A DNA stretch of 29,528 bases from CAJXCL01 sp036011265. GTDB taxonomy: Bacteria > Nitrospinota > Nitrospinia > CAJXCL01. Below are positions 14,139 to 21,020 of this stretch, piece after piece; position 1 is the stretch's first letter; each line of letters opens with the position of its first letter. The notes under the pieces are model-generated. The model was not told the origin of the DNA. It saw only the letters and a list, made by a program, of their open reading frames with translations, and ran no database searches. A program made the translations under genes and the position numbers. Location of the stretch: the NCBI GenBank assembly GCA_036011265.1, contig DASCNB010000255.1, positions 1 to 29,528 on the forward strand, in the 5' to 3' direction.

Positions 14139-16709
14139 ATGGAAACCTCAAAGAAATCCTCCAACTTTATCTTCATCGGTATTTTTTTTACTTCTTGCGC
14201 TGCGCTGACCTTTGAGATATCCCTGACAAGAATTTTTTCCGTATCTCTATGGTATCATTTCGCGTTTATGGTTGTGAGCATTGCCCTCTTGGGGTACGGG
14301 GTAAGCGGTTCTTTTTTAATGCTCATTCCTCGAATTAATAAAGAGCATATTTCCAAATATCTTTTTTATCTCTCACTTTTATTTTCCCTGTCCATTCCGT
14401 TCTTTTATGCTGTTTCAAACCGGATTCCTTTTGATCCCGTTAAAATTTCCTGGGATATAAACCAACTCTATTACATCTTTTTTTATTATTTGTTTTATTC
14501 CATCCCATTCTTCTTTGCCGGACTTATCATTTCCATGGCATTAGCCAACATTTCAACCAAGTCTCATACCATTTATTTTTTTGACCTCATCGGCGCGGCA
14601 TCCGGCTCAATAGTCGCTTTATTTGCTTTCTCTTTTTTTAGTGAAAGCGGCGCCGCACTATTCGCGTCTTTGATTGGACTGGTAGGTACGGTTTTTTTTC
14701 AGCTTTCCGACAAAGGAAAAGTTAAAAAAATACTTATAACCCTTTTGCTATTTATCTCGACATTGTTGTATATCCAGCCGGACTTCTTAAAAGTTCGCAT
14801 CTCTCCCTACAAGGGATTAAAAGTAGCTTTGCAATTTCCCGGCGCTCATCTCATTAAAAGCAAATGGAATTCTTATTCAAGGTTAGACGTAGTGGAAAGT
14901 CCTGCAATCAGGTTTGCGCCCGGACTCAGCCTGAAATATCTTGAATCCTTACCGCCCCAAGTCGGTTTTTCAATTGACGGTGGGAACTTAACGGCAATTA
15001 CAAATTATCCTAATAACTCTAAAAAACTCGGTTTCATTGACTTCCTTCCCGCTTCCGCGTCTTACTTTATGAAGAAAGATATTAAGAATGTTTTAGTATT
15101 GGAACCGGGAGGTGGTCTTGATATTTTGTCAGCGTTGTACCACGGCATGCCTGATATAACTGTCATGGAAAGAAACCGTTTAATATACGATTTAATTAAA
15201 AACGATTACGACAGTTTTTCAGGAAATATTTATTCTAAAAAAGAAGTGACGGTGGAAATTGGTGAATGGAGAAATCTTTTAAAAGGAAAAAGCGATAAAC
15301 ATAAAATGAACCGCCCCGCCGCAAGCGGACAAGGTAATGAAGAAGAATCTTCTTTAAAAATTAGCAGCAAGCTGCAAGGAATAAAACCCACTGTGTGGGA
15401 TTTAATACAAATCTCCCCTTCAAATATATTCGCGCCAGCTTCCACGGTACTCCAGGGTCTAAACGAAGATTACCGCTACACAGAAGAAGCCTTTAAAGAA
15501 CTATACAGTCACTTAACTTCCGATGGTCTTTTATCTATTACCGTCTTCCTTCACCCTCCCCCACGCGCGGAACTGAGGCTGTTCAATATCCTCTATTCAG
15601 CATTGGAAAAAATGGGAGTACAAAATCCAACAAAACATTTTTTCATATTCAGGACGTGGGGAACGATTACATTTCTAATAAAAAAGAATGAACTCCAGTC
15701 AGAGGAAATTGAACGACTACAGGAATTTTGCAGTTCATTATGGTTTGACCCTGTCTATTATCATGGAATTTCTGAAAGAGAATTAAATCAATTCAATTCA
15801 TTTGATAAACCGATCTATCATGAATTAATCACCAATATTGTAAACAGAGATAGCCTGAAAGATTTTTTAGGAAATTACCTGTTTGACGTCAGCTCGGTAA
15901 CGGATAACAAGCCATACTTCCATCATTTCTTTAAATGGGACAGGGTTTACGATCTGTATAAAAGTATGGGAGATAAATGGCTTCCGATCATTGAAGGAGG
16001 ATACCTTGTCCCCATTGTTTTTGTGCAGGCTCTTCTTGCCAGCATAGTTTTCATTTTATTACCGGCATTTTTTTCACGCAAGGTTACAACCCCCCTGCCC
16101 CCCCCTTTGTTAAGGGGGAATAGATGGAAGTGCGCGCTCCCTAAAGGTTTGGGAGGTTTTTTAACATATTTTTTTCTGATTGGATCAGGTTTCATGATGA
16201 TAGAGATAGTCATAATACAAAAATTTATTTTGCTTTTAGATCATCCTGTTTATGCCTTCGCCATAGTCATCTTTTCCTTCCTCATATCAGCCGGCATCGG
16301 GAGTTATGTTTCCGGAAGATACAAACCAATAAACATGCTTGGCATAAGGAAAATTATTTGGATTCTTTGCGGCATGGTTCTTCTCTTTTATATATTAACA
16401 GCCCTCTGGGACAAAATTTTATTCTTTCCTTTAATAATAAGGCTACTGTTGGCTGTAATATTTATTTTTCCATTCGGTTTTTTTATGGGGATGCCGTTTC
16501 CTATGGGGATTAGAAAGCTTGAATCCTTTTCACCTCTTTCCATTCCCTGGGCCTGGTGCGCGAACGGGTGTTCATCCGTATTAAGCTCAGTCCTCGCTAT
16601 TATTCTTGCGTTAGCATGGGGATTTCATACAGTCCTCTTCATAGCGTTAGGATTCTATATTATGGCCGCAGAAGTTATGAACAGAAGGGATAGCTCAATT
16701 AACAGTTAA
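14139..16709 (+). CDS. Membrane-bound spermidine-synthase-like protein with repeat-derived insertions
   Basis: The protein has 856 residues from the ATG at 14139; a GTG at 14130 is also in frame and neither has a ribosome-binding site. The N-terminal third has about seven hydrophobic segments (FTSCAALTFEISLTRIF, YHFAFMVVSIALLGYGVSGS). The middle is a Rossmann methyltransferase-like domain related to polyamine synthases: VLVLEPGGGLDILSALYHG, TVMERN, VEIGEWRNLL and WDLIQIS. The C-terminal third again spans the membrane (GFMMIEIVIIQKFILLL, GMPFPMGIRKLE). Members of this bacterial family have unproven function; an aminopropyl transferase role is not established. Two stretches, about residues 388-419 and 649-673, look like inserted repeat DNA in frame. 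Confidence 0.75.
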   Translation: METSKKSSNFIFIGIFFTSCAALTFEISLTRIFSVSLWYHFAFMVVSIALLGYGVSGSFLMLIPRINKEHISKYLFYLSLLFSLSIPFFYAVSNRIPFDPVKISWDINQLYYIFFYYLFYSIPFFFAGLIISMALANISTKSHTIYFFDLIGAASGSIVALFAFSFFSESGAALFASLIGLVGTVFFQLSDKGKVKKILITLLLFISTLLYIQPDFLKVRISPYKGLKVALQFPGAHLIKSKWNSYSRLDVVESPAIRFAPGLSLKYLESLPPQVGFSIDGGNLTAITNYPNNSKKLGFIDFLPASASYFMKKDIKNVLVLEPGGGLDILSALYHGMPDITVMERNRLIYDLIKNDYDSFSGNIYSKKEVTVEIGEWRNLLKGKSDKHKMNRPAASGQGNEEESSLKISSKLQGIKPTVWDLIQISPSNIFAPASTVLQGLNEDYRYTEEAFKELYSHLTSDGLLSITVFLHPPPRAELRLFNILYSALEKMGVQNPTKHFFIFRTWGTITFLIKKNELQSEEIERLQEFCSSLWFDPVYYHGISERELNQFNSFDKPIYHELITNIVNRDSLKDFLGNYLFDVSSVTDNKPYFHHFFKWDRVYDLYKSMGDKWLPIIEGGYLVPIVFVQALLASIVFILLPAFFSRKVTTPLPPPLLRGNRWKCALPKGLGGFLTYFFLIGSGFMMIEIVIIQKFILLLDHPVYAFAIVIFSFLISAGIGSYVSGRYKPINMLGIRKIIWILCGMVLLFYILTALWDKILFFPLIIRLLLAVIFIFPFGFFMGMPFPMGIRKLESFSPLSIPWAWCANGCSSVLSSVLAIILALAWGFHTVLFIALGFYIMAAEVMNRRDSSINS
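15300..15395 (+). repeat. Probable repeat insertion inside a coding sequence (site 1)
   Basis: It encodes a low-complexity stretch with NRPAASGQGNEEESS and ISSKLQG between VEIGEWRNLLKGK and VWDLIQIS. In related polyamine-synthase folds these two blocks are separated by only a few residues. The DNA contains GCAGCAAGCTGC plus AGGAAT, matching the REP-like hairpin at 6577-6588, and CCGC/GCGG arms just before it. Insertion is inferred from fold expectations. Confidence 0.45.
16086..16155 (+). repeat. CCCCCT-family repeat inserted in frame (site 2)
   Basis: DNA reads ACAACCCCCCTGCCCCCC, then the hairpin CCCCCTT-TGTT-AAGGGGG and GAAT, the same start and seven-base stem as the intergenic copy at 298-392. 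It is read through as TTPLPPPLLRGNRWK in a loop between two membrane segments. The frame is preserved on both sides. Confidence 0.65.
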
Positions 16710-16972
16710 CAATTAACAATTAGCAATTTTTGAAGCGTAATGTCAAAAACAGATTTACTCTGGAGTTTATTCTTGCGAAAGCAGGAACCTGAATGACAGA
16801 GAGGATGTAGAAGTGTCATCCCATCATTTCATTCAGGACATGTCTGAGCCCTTCGCTTGTCATTCTGAGCGAAGCGAAGAATCTCGTTTTTTGCAACATT
16901 ACAGTTAACAATTAGCAGTTGGTATGTTTTTAATTCTAATTTATTACCATAAGTGGTATATAATGCAATGCA
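16710..16972. repeat. Gene-free spacer of small repeat fragments
   Basis: It contains TTAACAATTA-type simple repeats (16700-16730 and 16904-16920). It also holds the piece CATTCTGAGCGAAGCG followed by AAGAATCTC (near 16863-16887), whose ends recur at 20325-20379 and 22267-22321. I see no coding sequence in it. Confidence 0.55.
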
Positions 16973-17151
16973 GCCTAACATTTTGTCCCGAGCAAACCTT
17001 ACAGTCAAAATGATTTGTATTAGGTTGCATGCAACCTAATACAGAATTCAAGTCTTCGTAGCTACTCCTCCTTGGGCGAATCTGCGAAGCTAATTCCCGA
17101 CTGCGGTATTTGCCTGTTGAGTAGACTGTATACTTAATATTAATGTTAGAA
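16973..17151. other. Possible degenerate attC or attI-like site upstream of the cassettes
   Basis: GCCTAAC (16973-16979) fits the attC R'' box and GTTAGAA (17145-17151) the R' box. TACAGTC (17000-17006) could pair with GACTGTA (17124-17130) as inner boxes. The total of 179 bases is long and the box spacing is irregular. Only the right-hand GTTAGAA boundary is well supported. Confidence 0.35.
17016..17043. repeat. 28-bp perfect palindrome
   Basis: The left half TGTATTAGGTTGCA is followed without a spacer by its exact reverse complement TGCAACCTAATACA. It could be a dimeric protein-binding site or the hairpin tip of a large attC-like structure. Confidence 0.8.
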
Positions 17152-17170
17152 CCCAAGAGGAATAAAAATT

Positions 17171-18169
17171 ATGAATATCCTACTTGAACGTGATTCTACT
17201 ATCAATATTGATTTATCAAAATGTATTTCTGTTCTTAATGCAATATGTAAAACTCTAAAATTTGAAGAGTTATCCATTAGGAAAATTGACCAACATTCGG
17301 ATAAGTTTATTAATTTTGGTGAAGAAAAAAAGCGTATTAATAAAAAAACTACTCTGAAAAAATATGAATATCTAATTTATGTTACCGAACGTCAGTATGA
17401 CGACAATTACTTTTATTATGGAGACGACCAAATAGCAATTATTTCAATGGCAGACTGGAAACATTATACATCTTTGCCTAAAGAAAATGGTCTTTTCCTT
17501 TTTCTTGCACAACTTCTTGCAGATGAAATTGATGATACATTAAATCACGATAAAACTACGGGGTGTCTTTATGATTTTTTATGGGATAAAACAGGCATCG
17601 ATATTTGCATGAAAATGGCGCATATTTGTGATAATTGCCAAAAGCAAATAAAGAAAGAAATAAAAGCTAATTCAAAAAACAAAGCAATTTATTCGGATAT
17701 TCGGTCTATTCTTGATTCGCTAGCAAACACTTCTAGGTGGGGGAAAAGCGTTTTTTTGATTTTAGAAGACCAAACAATTAAAGACTTAAATTGGAGTTCT
17801 TTTGAAGATAAAGTTGCTGATTATTATAGAACTCTTGGAGTTAGTGTAAAACAAAATATTAATATAGCCGGTTTTCAAATTGACGTTTTTATTTCAGAAA
17901 TGACCCCATCTGGAGAAACAATTAGATCAATTGTTGAATGTAAATTTCACAAAGATAAAGTTGGGAATCGTATTGTTAACGATTTTGCACGAATTGTAGC
18001 CACTATTCGTGATTCAGGTGAAATAGAAAAGGGAATCATTGTTTCGTATTCTGGTTTTACAAAAGATGCGCATCTTTCAGCTAAACATTCACAGATTAAG
18101 CTTCTTCATTACAAAGATATTCTTCATAAAATACCGTCTGAAAAGAATTCCGAAATTGCGCAAAAATAA
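17171..18169 (+). CDS. PD-(D/E)XK (Mrr-like) nuclease part of a split cassette-borne effector
   Basis: This frame has 332 codons before a TAA. Residues 1-190 are not a family I can name firmly. They contain YLIYVTERQYDDNYFYYGD and a cysteine cluster (GCLYDF, then ICDNC at 152-156) reminiscent of degenerate metallopeptidase-like modules. Residues about 208-320 form an Mrr/PD-(D/E)XK fold: E212 in FEDKVADYYRTLGV, D238 in FQIDVF, E256-C-K258 in IVECKF, and GIIVSYSGFTKDA. These are the expected metal-binding and catalytic residues for DNA cleavage. AAGAGGA precedes the ATG. The frame continues after the TAA, without another stop, into the next domain (18170-18595). As it stands, only the nuclease part is translated unless the stop is read through. 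Confidence 0.8.
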   Translation: MNILLERDSTINIDLSKCISVLNAICKTLKFEELSIRKIDQHSDKFINFGEEKKRINKKTTLKKYEYLIYVTERQYDDNYFYYGDDQIAIISMADWKHYTSLPKENGLFLFLAQLLADEIDDTLNHDKTTGCLYDFLWDKTGIDICMKMAHICDNCQKQIKKEIKANSKNKAIYSDIRSILDSLANTSRWGKSVFLILEDQTIKDLNWSSFEDKVADYYRTLGVSVKQNINIAGFQIDVFISEMTPSGETIRSIVECKFHKDKVGNRIVNDFARIVATIRDSGEIEKGIIVSYSGFTKDAHLSAKHSQIKLLHYKDILHKIPSEKNSEIAQK

Positions 18170-18595
18170 CCAAAAGTCAAAGACAAATTAAAGACGGTAA
18201 AAGACCAAGAGTCTGCACATAAAAATGAAATTTTTGTAATTATGTCATTTTCAGCAGAATACGATGATCTTTTTTACTATGGAATTTATGGTGCGATAAA
18301 AACCTGCGAGGCTGTTTGTAAACGAGCGGATCAAATTGAATTCACAGGCGATATTCTTCAAGAAGTTTATAAAAACATAAAAGATGCCAGGATGATAATT
18401 GCGGAGGTTACTGAACACAATGCCAATGTTTTTTATGAATTGGGTTATGCTCATGCATTAAATAAACCTGTAATTCTTTTAACAAAAGATATAACAAAAT
18501 GTCCTTTCGATATAGCAGGCTTCAACCATATCGTTTACAAAGGTATCAAAGACCTCGAAAAAAAACTAACAGCTAGATTAAAGGCTTTGCTATAG
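18170..18595 (+). CDS. TIR/nucleoside-2-deoxyribosyltransferase-like domain, downstream half of the split gene
   Basis: It is in the same frame as the nuclease, immediately after its TAA (18167-18169). A lysine-rich linker of about 19 codons leads into EIFVIMSFSAEYDDLFYYGI. The only ATG start (18242) falls after the FVI of the first beta strand and has no ribosome-binding site, so the half is unlikely to be a natural separate gene. Core motifs are FTGDILQEVYKNIKDARMII, TEHNANVFYELGYAHALNKP (with the Glu-Leu-Gly catalytic-type block of deoxyribosyltransferases) and PFDIAGFNHIVY. Related domains cleave nucleotides such as NAD or sense nucleotide signals in defence systems. The substrate here is unknown. 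The last codon, TAG, ends 11 bases before the attC R'' box. Confidence 0.7.
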   Translation, partial: PKVKDKLKTVKDQESAHKNEIFVIMSFSAEYDDLFYYGIYGAIKTCEAVCKRADQIEFTGDILQEVYKNIKDARMIIAEVTEHNANVFYELGYAHALNKPVILLTKDITKCPFDIAGFNHIVYKGIKDLEKKLTARLKALL

Positions 18596-18606
18596 CAAGA
18601 TTTAGG

Positions 18607-18695
18607 TTCTAACCATAGCTAGACCTAACGTGGATCAATGCTTTGCGTGTTTTATTCAACCATTTTTGCCACGTAGGTCACGCACAGCGTTAGCC
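18607..18695 (+). other. attC: attC site of cassette 1
   Basis: R'' box TTCTAAC (18607-18613) and R' box GTTAGCC (18689-18695). The inner boxes GACCTAACGTGG (18622-18633) and CCACGTAGGTC (18669-18679) pair over 11 bases with one unpaired A. Such an extrahelical base marks the recombinogenic strand in integron attC sites. The central loop is 35 bases. Total length 89 bases. Confidence 0.78.
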
Positions 18696-19588
18696 CTAGA
18701 AAAGAAGGAGTGACATATGAGGAAGACTCAAATATACAAGTACTATGCATTTGGATACAACTATGCACTCCTTAAGAACGGAGGCTGCCTAGGCTGGGCC
18801 AAAGAGTTAGCCATCAGTACTCTGAAGGATCTCTTCATAGACTTGACCATGCTGGATCTCAAGGTTACGCTTAAAGCGGCGGAGAAGCTGCAAAGTATTC
18901 TGCAAGAAATCGAGAAGTCAGATGCAGCGACAATCGACGCCGCACTTGCTAACAGAATCAAGAGCGAGGTAGAAAGAATTGACCCCTCACTTGATGCCGA
19001 ACTGCAGCTCCAAGATGCCTATGTTCTTACCGAGAAGAGGTACGGAACTGACAAGCTACTTGAGAACCCCGACTCATTGCTCTCAGGCGGTGTCTACAGC
19101 AAACTTAGCGATACGTCCAAGAAGGACTTCTCATTAGCGTGCACCCAGATTGCTTTCAGCCAGCCTACGGCTGCAGCTTTCCATCTGATGAGAGCTCTTG
19201 AGGAACAGGTGAAGATGATCTATTTGGGGTTCAAGAAGACCAAGAGACTCAAGAAGCCCATGTGGGGACCAATGATCGAAGAACTTAGAAAGAAAAAAAA
19301 ACCTAAACCATCAGAGAAACTTATGAGTCATCTTGACGGAATTAGAGTGCATTTTCGCAACCCCACTCAACACCCAGAGGCTTTCTATACACTCGATGAA
19401 GCTCAAGATTTGCTCAATCAAACGATTACGGCCGTCAACATGATTCATAGGGAGTTGCCGAAAACAGGCTAACAATTTAGTGCACAGGACAGCGAACAGT
19501 GAGTTGCCGTTCTGAGGCTCATTGCTACTAAGGTTTTTGGCAGTTCAAAGTTTATTTTGCTTTTGCTCATTGCCTGTGACCAATAGCG
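18690..19588 (+). mobile_element. Integron-type gene cassette 2
   Basis: It starts TTAGCC after the cut in attC 1 and ends at G|TTAGGA in attC 2. The start TTAGCC is exactly complementary to GGCTAA at 19467-19472, its own R'' box. It holds a single gene with a strong ribosome-binding site and little spare DNA, typical of cassettes. Its base composition is visibly richer in G and C than cassette 1, suggesting a different source. Confidence 0.78.
18717..19472 (+). CDS. HEPN-like protein (cassette cargo)
   Basis: This 251-residue, mostly helical protein carries VHFRNPTQHPEAFYTLDEA near the C-terminus. The R214-x4-H219 arrangement is the Rx4-6H active-site motif of HEPN ribonucleases, found in many toxins and abortive-infection proteins. 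A preceding helix AAFHLMRALEEQVKMIY fits the HEPN four-helix core. The N-terminal 130 residues have no recognised domain. AAGGAG lies about eight bases before the ATG. The TAA stop (19470-19472) lies inside the attC R'' box, so gene and cassette end are fitted together. No antitoxin partner is in the cassette. RNase activity is inferred from the motif only. Confidence 0.7.
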   Translation: MRKTQIYKYYAFGYNYALLKNGGCLGWAKELAISTLKDLFIDLTMLDLKVTLKAAEKLQSILQEIEKSDAATIDAALANRIKSEVERIDPSLDAELQLQDAYVLTEKRYGTDKLLENPDSLLSGGVYSKLSDTSKKDFSLACTQIAFSQPTAAAFHLMRALEEQVKMIYLGFKKTKRLKKPMWGPMIEELRKKKKPKPSEKLMSHLDGIRVHFRNPTQHPEAFYTLDEAQDLLNQTITAVNMIHRELPKTG

Positions 19589-19594
19589 TTAGGA
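19467..19594 (+). other. attC: attC site of cassette 2
   Basis: R'' GGCTAAC (19467-19473), R' GTTAGGA (19588-19594). The inner arms include CACAGG (19483-19488) with CCTGTG (19573-19578), extended by a CA/TG pair after an unpaired A. A further CAGTGAG/CTCATTG arm (with a G-T pair) lies inside. Length 128 bases. Confidence 0.72.
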
Positions 19595-19655
19595 GTCACA
19601 TATCATGGATAATCTACTATCCAGAGAGAAAATAAGGGGTCAAGTCCATTCTTAG
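19589..19655 (+). pseudogene. Truncated start of a third cassette
   Basis: After the cut point the sequence reads TTAGGAGTCACATATC and an ATG at 19605, encoding only MDNLLSREKIRGQVHS before TAG. The last half of this peptide is read from the AGGGGTCAAGTCC dispersed repeat. No matching TCCTAAC attC box follows in a sensible place. A cassette seems to have been cut off by the repeat. Confidence 0.5.
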
Positions 19656-19662
19656 CTGCATT
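19634..19662 (+). repeat. AGGGGTCAAGTCC repeat
   Basis: The sequence is AAGGGGTCAAGTCCATTCTT and then AGCTGCA. Relatives are at 20211-20243 and 23524-23555, with shorter ones near 22401, 26311 and 29129. In the best copy (23530-23555) GTCAAG and CTTGAC form a hairpin around six bases. Such repeats resemble those linked to IS200/RAYT-type transposases. Spacer 19656-19782 otherwise holds nothing I recognise. Confidence 0.55.
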
Positions 19663-19782
19663 GGCAAGTTATATAGTAACTTAAAGAGCTTCTATCTATA
19701 CGAAAGGAAATTGGACTCATACCTTGAATATTGAATAAGGAAAAGAGGGTTGTGGAAATAATCTTTTACTAAAGGGGGAAGT

Positions 19783-20187
19783 ATGAAAAAAGTAATTTTA
19801 TGTTTTATTATATTTTTATTTTCATTACTGTCTCTTGTTTCCGCGGAAGAAAAAGTAATGACCAACTTGAAATTCTCCGAGTTTGTTATTGCTACGGGAG
19901 TGGAAGATAGGGCGCCGCAAAACACAGCGAATATCTTTTCATCTTCTCATGATAAACTTTACGCTTTTTGCAGAGTTAGTAACGCCCAGGAGAATACCAC
20001 GATTCTTCACCAATGGTATTATGGAAATAAATTAATGGCCTCTGTGCCTCTCCTGATAAAGTCAGCAAGTTGGAGGACTTATAGCAGTAAAAAAATAAGT
20101 CCCGCCTGGATTGGAGAATGGAGAGTAGATATCACCACAGAAGACGGTTTGCTCCTTGAATCTTTGACGTTCTACATAGAAAAATAG
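19783..20187 (+). CDS. Secreted DUF2914-domain protein
   Basis: The 134-residue protein has a signal peptide (MKKVILCFIIFLFSLLSLVS, cleavage after about residue 21). The mature domain shows the DUF2914 pattern: VIATGVEDRAPQNT, FSSSHDKLYAFCRVSNA, ILHQWYYGNKLMASVPLLI, SWRTYSSKKI and GEWRVDI. The fold is probably a small beta-sandwich exported to the periplasm; its function is not known. GGGGGAAG lies just before the ATG. It is a single gene with repeats on both sides. Confidence 0.8.
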   Translation: MKKVILCFIIFLFSLLSLVSAEEKVMTNLKFSEFVIATGVEDRAPQNTANIFSSSHDKLYAFCRVSNAQENTTILHQWYYGNKLMASVPLLIKSASWRTYSSKKISPAWIGEWRVDITTEDGLLLESLTFYIEK

Positions 20188-20210
20188 TCTTATGTGTTAC
20201 AAAAATACAA

Positions 20211-20243
20211 AAAAAGGGGTCAAATCTCTGCTTGACTGCAAGT
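20211..20243 (+). repeat. AGGGGTCAAATC repeat
   Basis: AAAAAGGGGTCAAATCTCTG and CTTGACTGCAAG match the family at 23524-23555, with GTCAA and TTGAC arms. The surrounding 20188-20580 stretch has no gene that I can support; apparent minus-strand frames run through repeats. Confidence 0.55.
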
Positions 20244-20324
20244 AAGAATTAAACGCCTAAGTAGTGTTCCTAGTGAAAACCAGATTATAGGTCAGGCCGA
20301 GAAACAACTAATAACAACGATCAT

Positions 20325-20379
20325 GAGATTCTTCGTGGAGTTTATACTGAGCGAAGCGAATGTACTCAGAATGACAAGC
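20325..20379 (+). repeat. 55-bp direct repeat, copy 1
   Basis: It starts GAGATTCTTCGTGGAG and ends CTCAGAATGACAAGC. It is identical over 55 bases to 22267-22321. The ends match the GAGATTCTTCG...CTCAGAATGACA repeat seen inverted near 16863-16887, with an extra internal segment containing CTGAGCGAAGCG. Confidence 0.85.
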
Positions 20380-20580
20380 AAAAAACTCAGACCTGTCCTG
20401 AACGCAGTGTAGGGATGACAATCTAAACCCTTCCATGTGTCATTCAAAAATCCTTTTAATAAACTGCCCCCCATACCCTTCCCCCGTCATCCCGTAATAT
20501 GATATCATTACGAATTAATCCTTATAGGAGCGTCTGACACAGCTACCTACTTGCAAAGAAATAAGGGAGGTAAACAGGTT

Positions 20581-20973
20581 ATGAAAAATAATAATTCCAA
20601 CCCAACGGTAGATGATCTTCTAGCAAAAGTTCATACATTAGAAGATGAAGTCTTACTTTGGAAACGCAGAAGCGAATTGGAAAAAGAAGAATCAAAGAAA
20701 AAAGCAAAGAGTTCAGATTGGCTGATTATTTCTATTATCGTTATATTCTTACTAATTGCCTTTTCTCCATTTAGTAAAACAGAATTCTTAGTAGAGCCGA
20801 ATGAAAACATTGTTTACGGTATTAAATCTTCCTGGTTTGGATTTCAGAAGGAATATAAAGAAATAAAGTGGATGAAAACGGCTGATAATTATTACCCGGC
20901 CTGGATGGCAAAAAATAAAAATGGAGAATGGTACATTTATATTGGAGATGTTAAAGAAGCTTCCGTGAAGTAA
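20581..20973 (+). CDS. Small membrane protein with N-terminal coiled coil
   Basis: The protein has 130 residues. Residues 10-42 form a charged heptad-like helix (TVDDLLAKVHTLEDEVLLWK). One membrane segment at about 47-65 (WLIISIIVIFLLIAF) follows. The C-terminal 65 residues include WFGFQKEYKEIKWMK and end GEWYIYIGDVKEASVK. The frame is open back to a TTG at 20551, but GGGAGG at 20565-20570 points to the ATG at 20581. I do not recognise the family. It precedes the sugar dehydrogenase gene by 47 bases and may be co-transcribed. Confidence 0.65.
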   Translation: MKNNNSNPTVDDLLAKVHTLEDEVLLWKRRSELEKEESKKKAKSSDWLIISIIVIFLLIAFSPFSKTEFLVEPNENIVYGIKSSWFGFQKEYKEIKWMKTADNYYPAWMAKNKNGEWYIYIGDVKEASVK

Positions 20974-21020
20974 AAAGTTAAAACCATAAAACTATTATAA
21001 AGGGACCATCCAGCAGTAAA

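Larger units (their letters stand above)
17146..18689 (+). mobile_element. Integron-type gene cassette 1
   Basis: It starts after the cut point G|TTAGAACC and ends at G|TTAGCC inside attC at 18607-18695. The start bases TTAGAACC are exactly complementary to GGTTCTAA at the beginning of its own attC. That is the relation expected if the cassette circularises. It carries the split nuclease/TIR-like gene. No integrase gene is in the window, so this may be a cluster of attC sites lacking an integrase (CALIN type). Confidence 0.75.

Noticed and set aside
18242..18595. Independent gene starting at the ATG 18242
   Set aside because: That ATG falls after the first beta strand of the domain, has no ribosome-binding site, and the frame is continuous with the upstream nuclease apart from one TAA.
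20292..20474. Minus-strand reading frame of about 60 codons
   Set aside because: It runs across dispersed repeats (including the 55-bp repeat), has no ribosome-binding site and no recognisable protein pattern.
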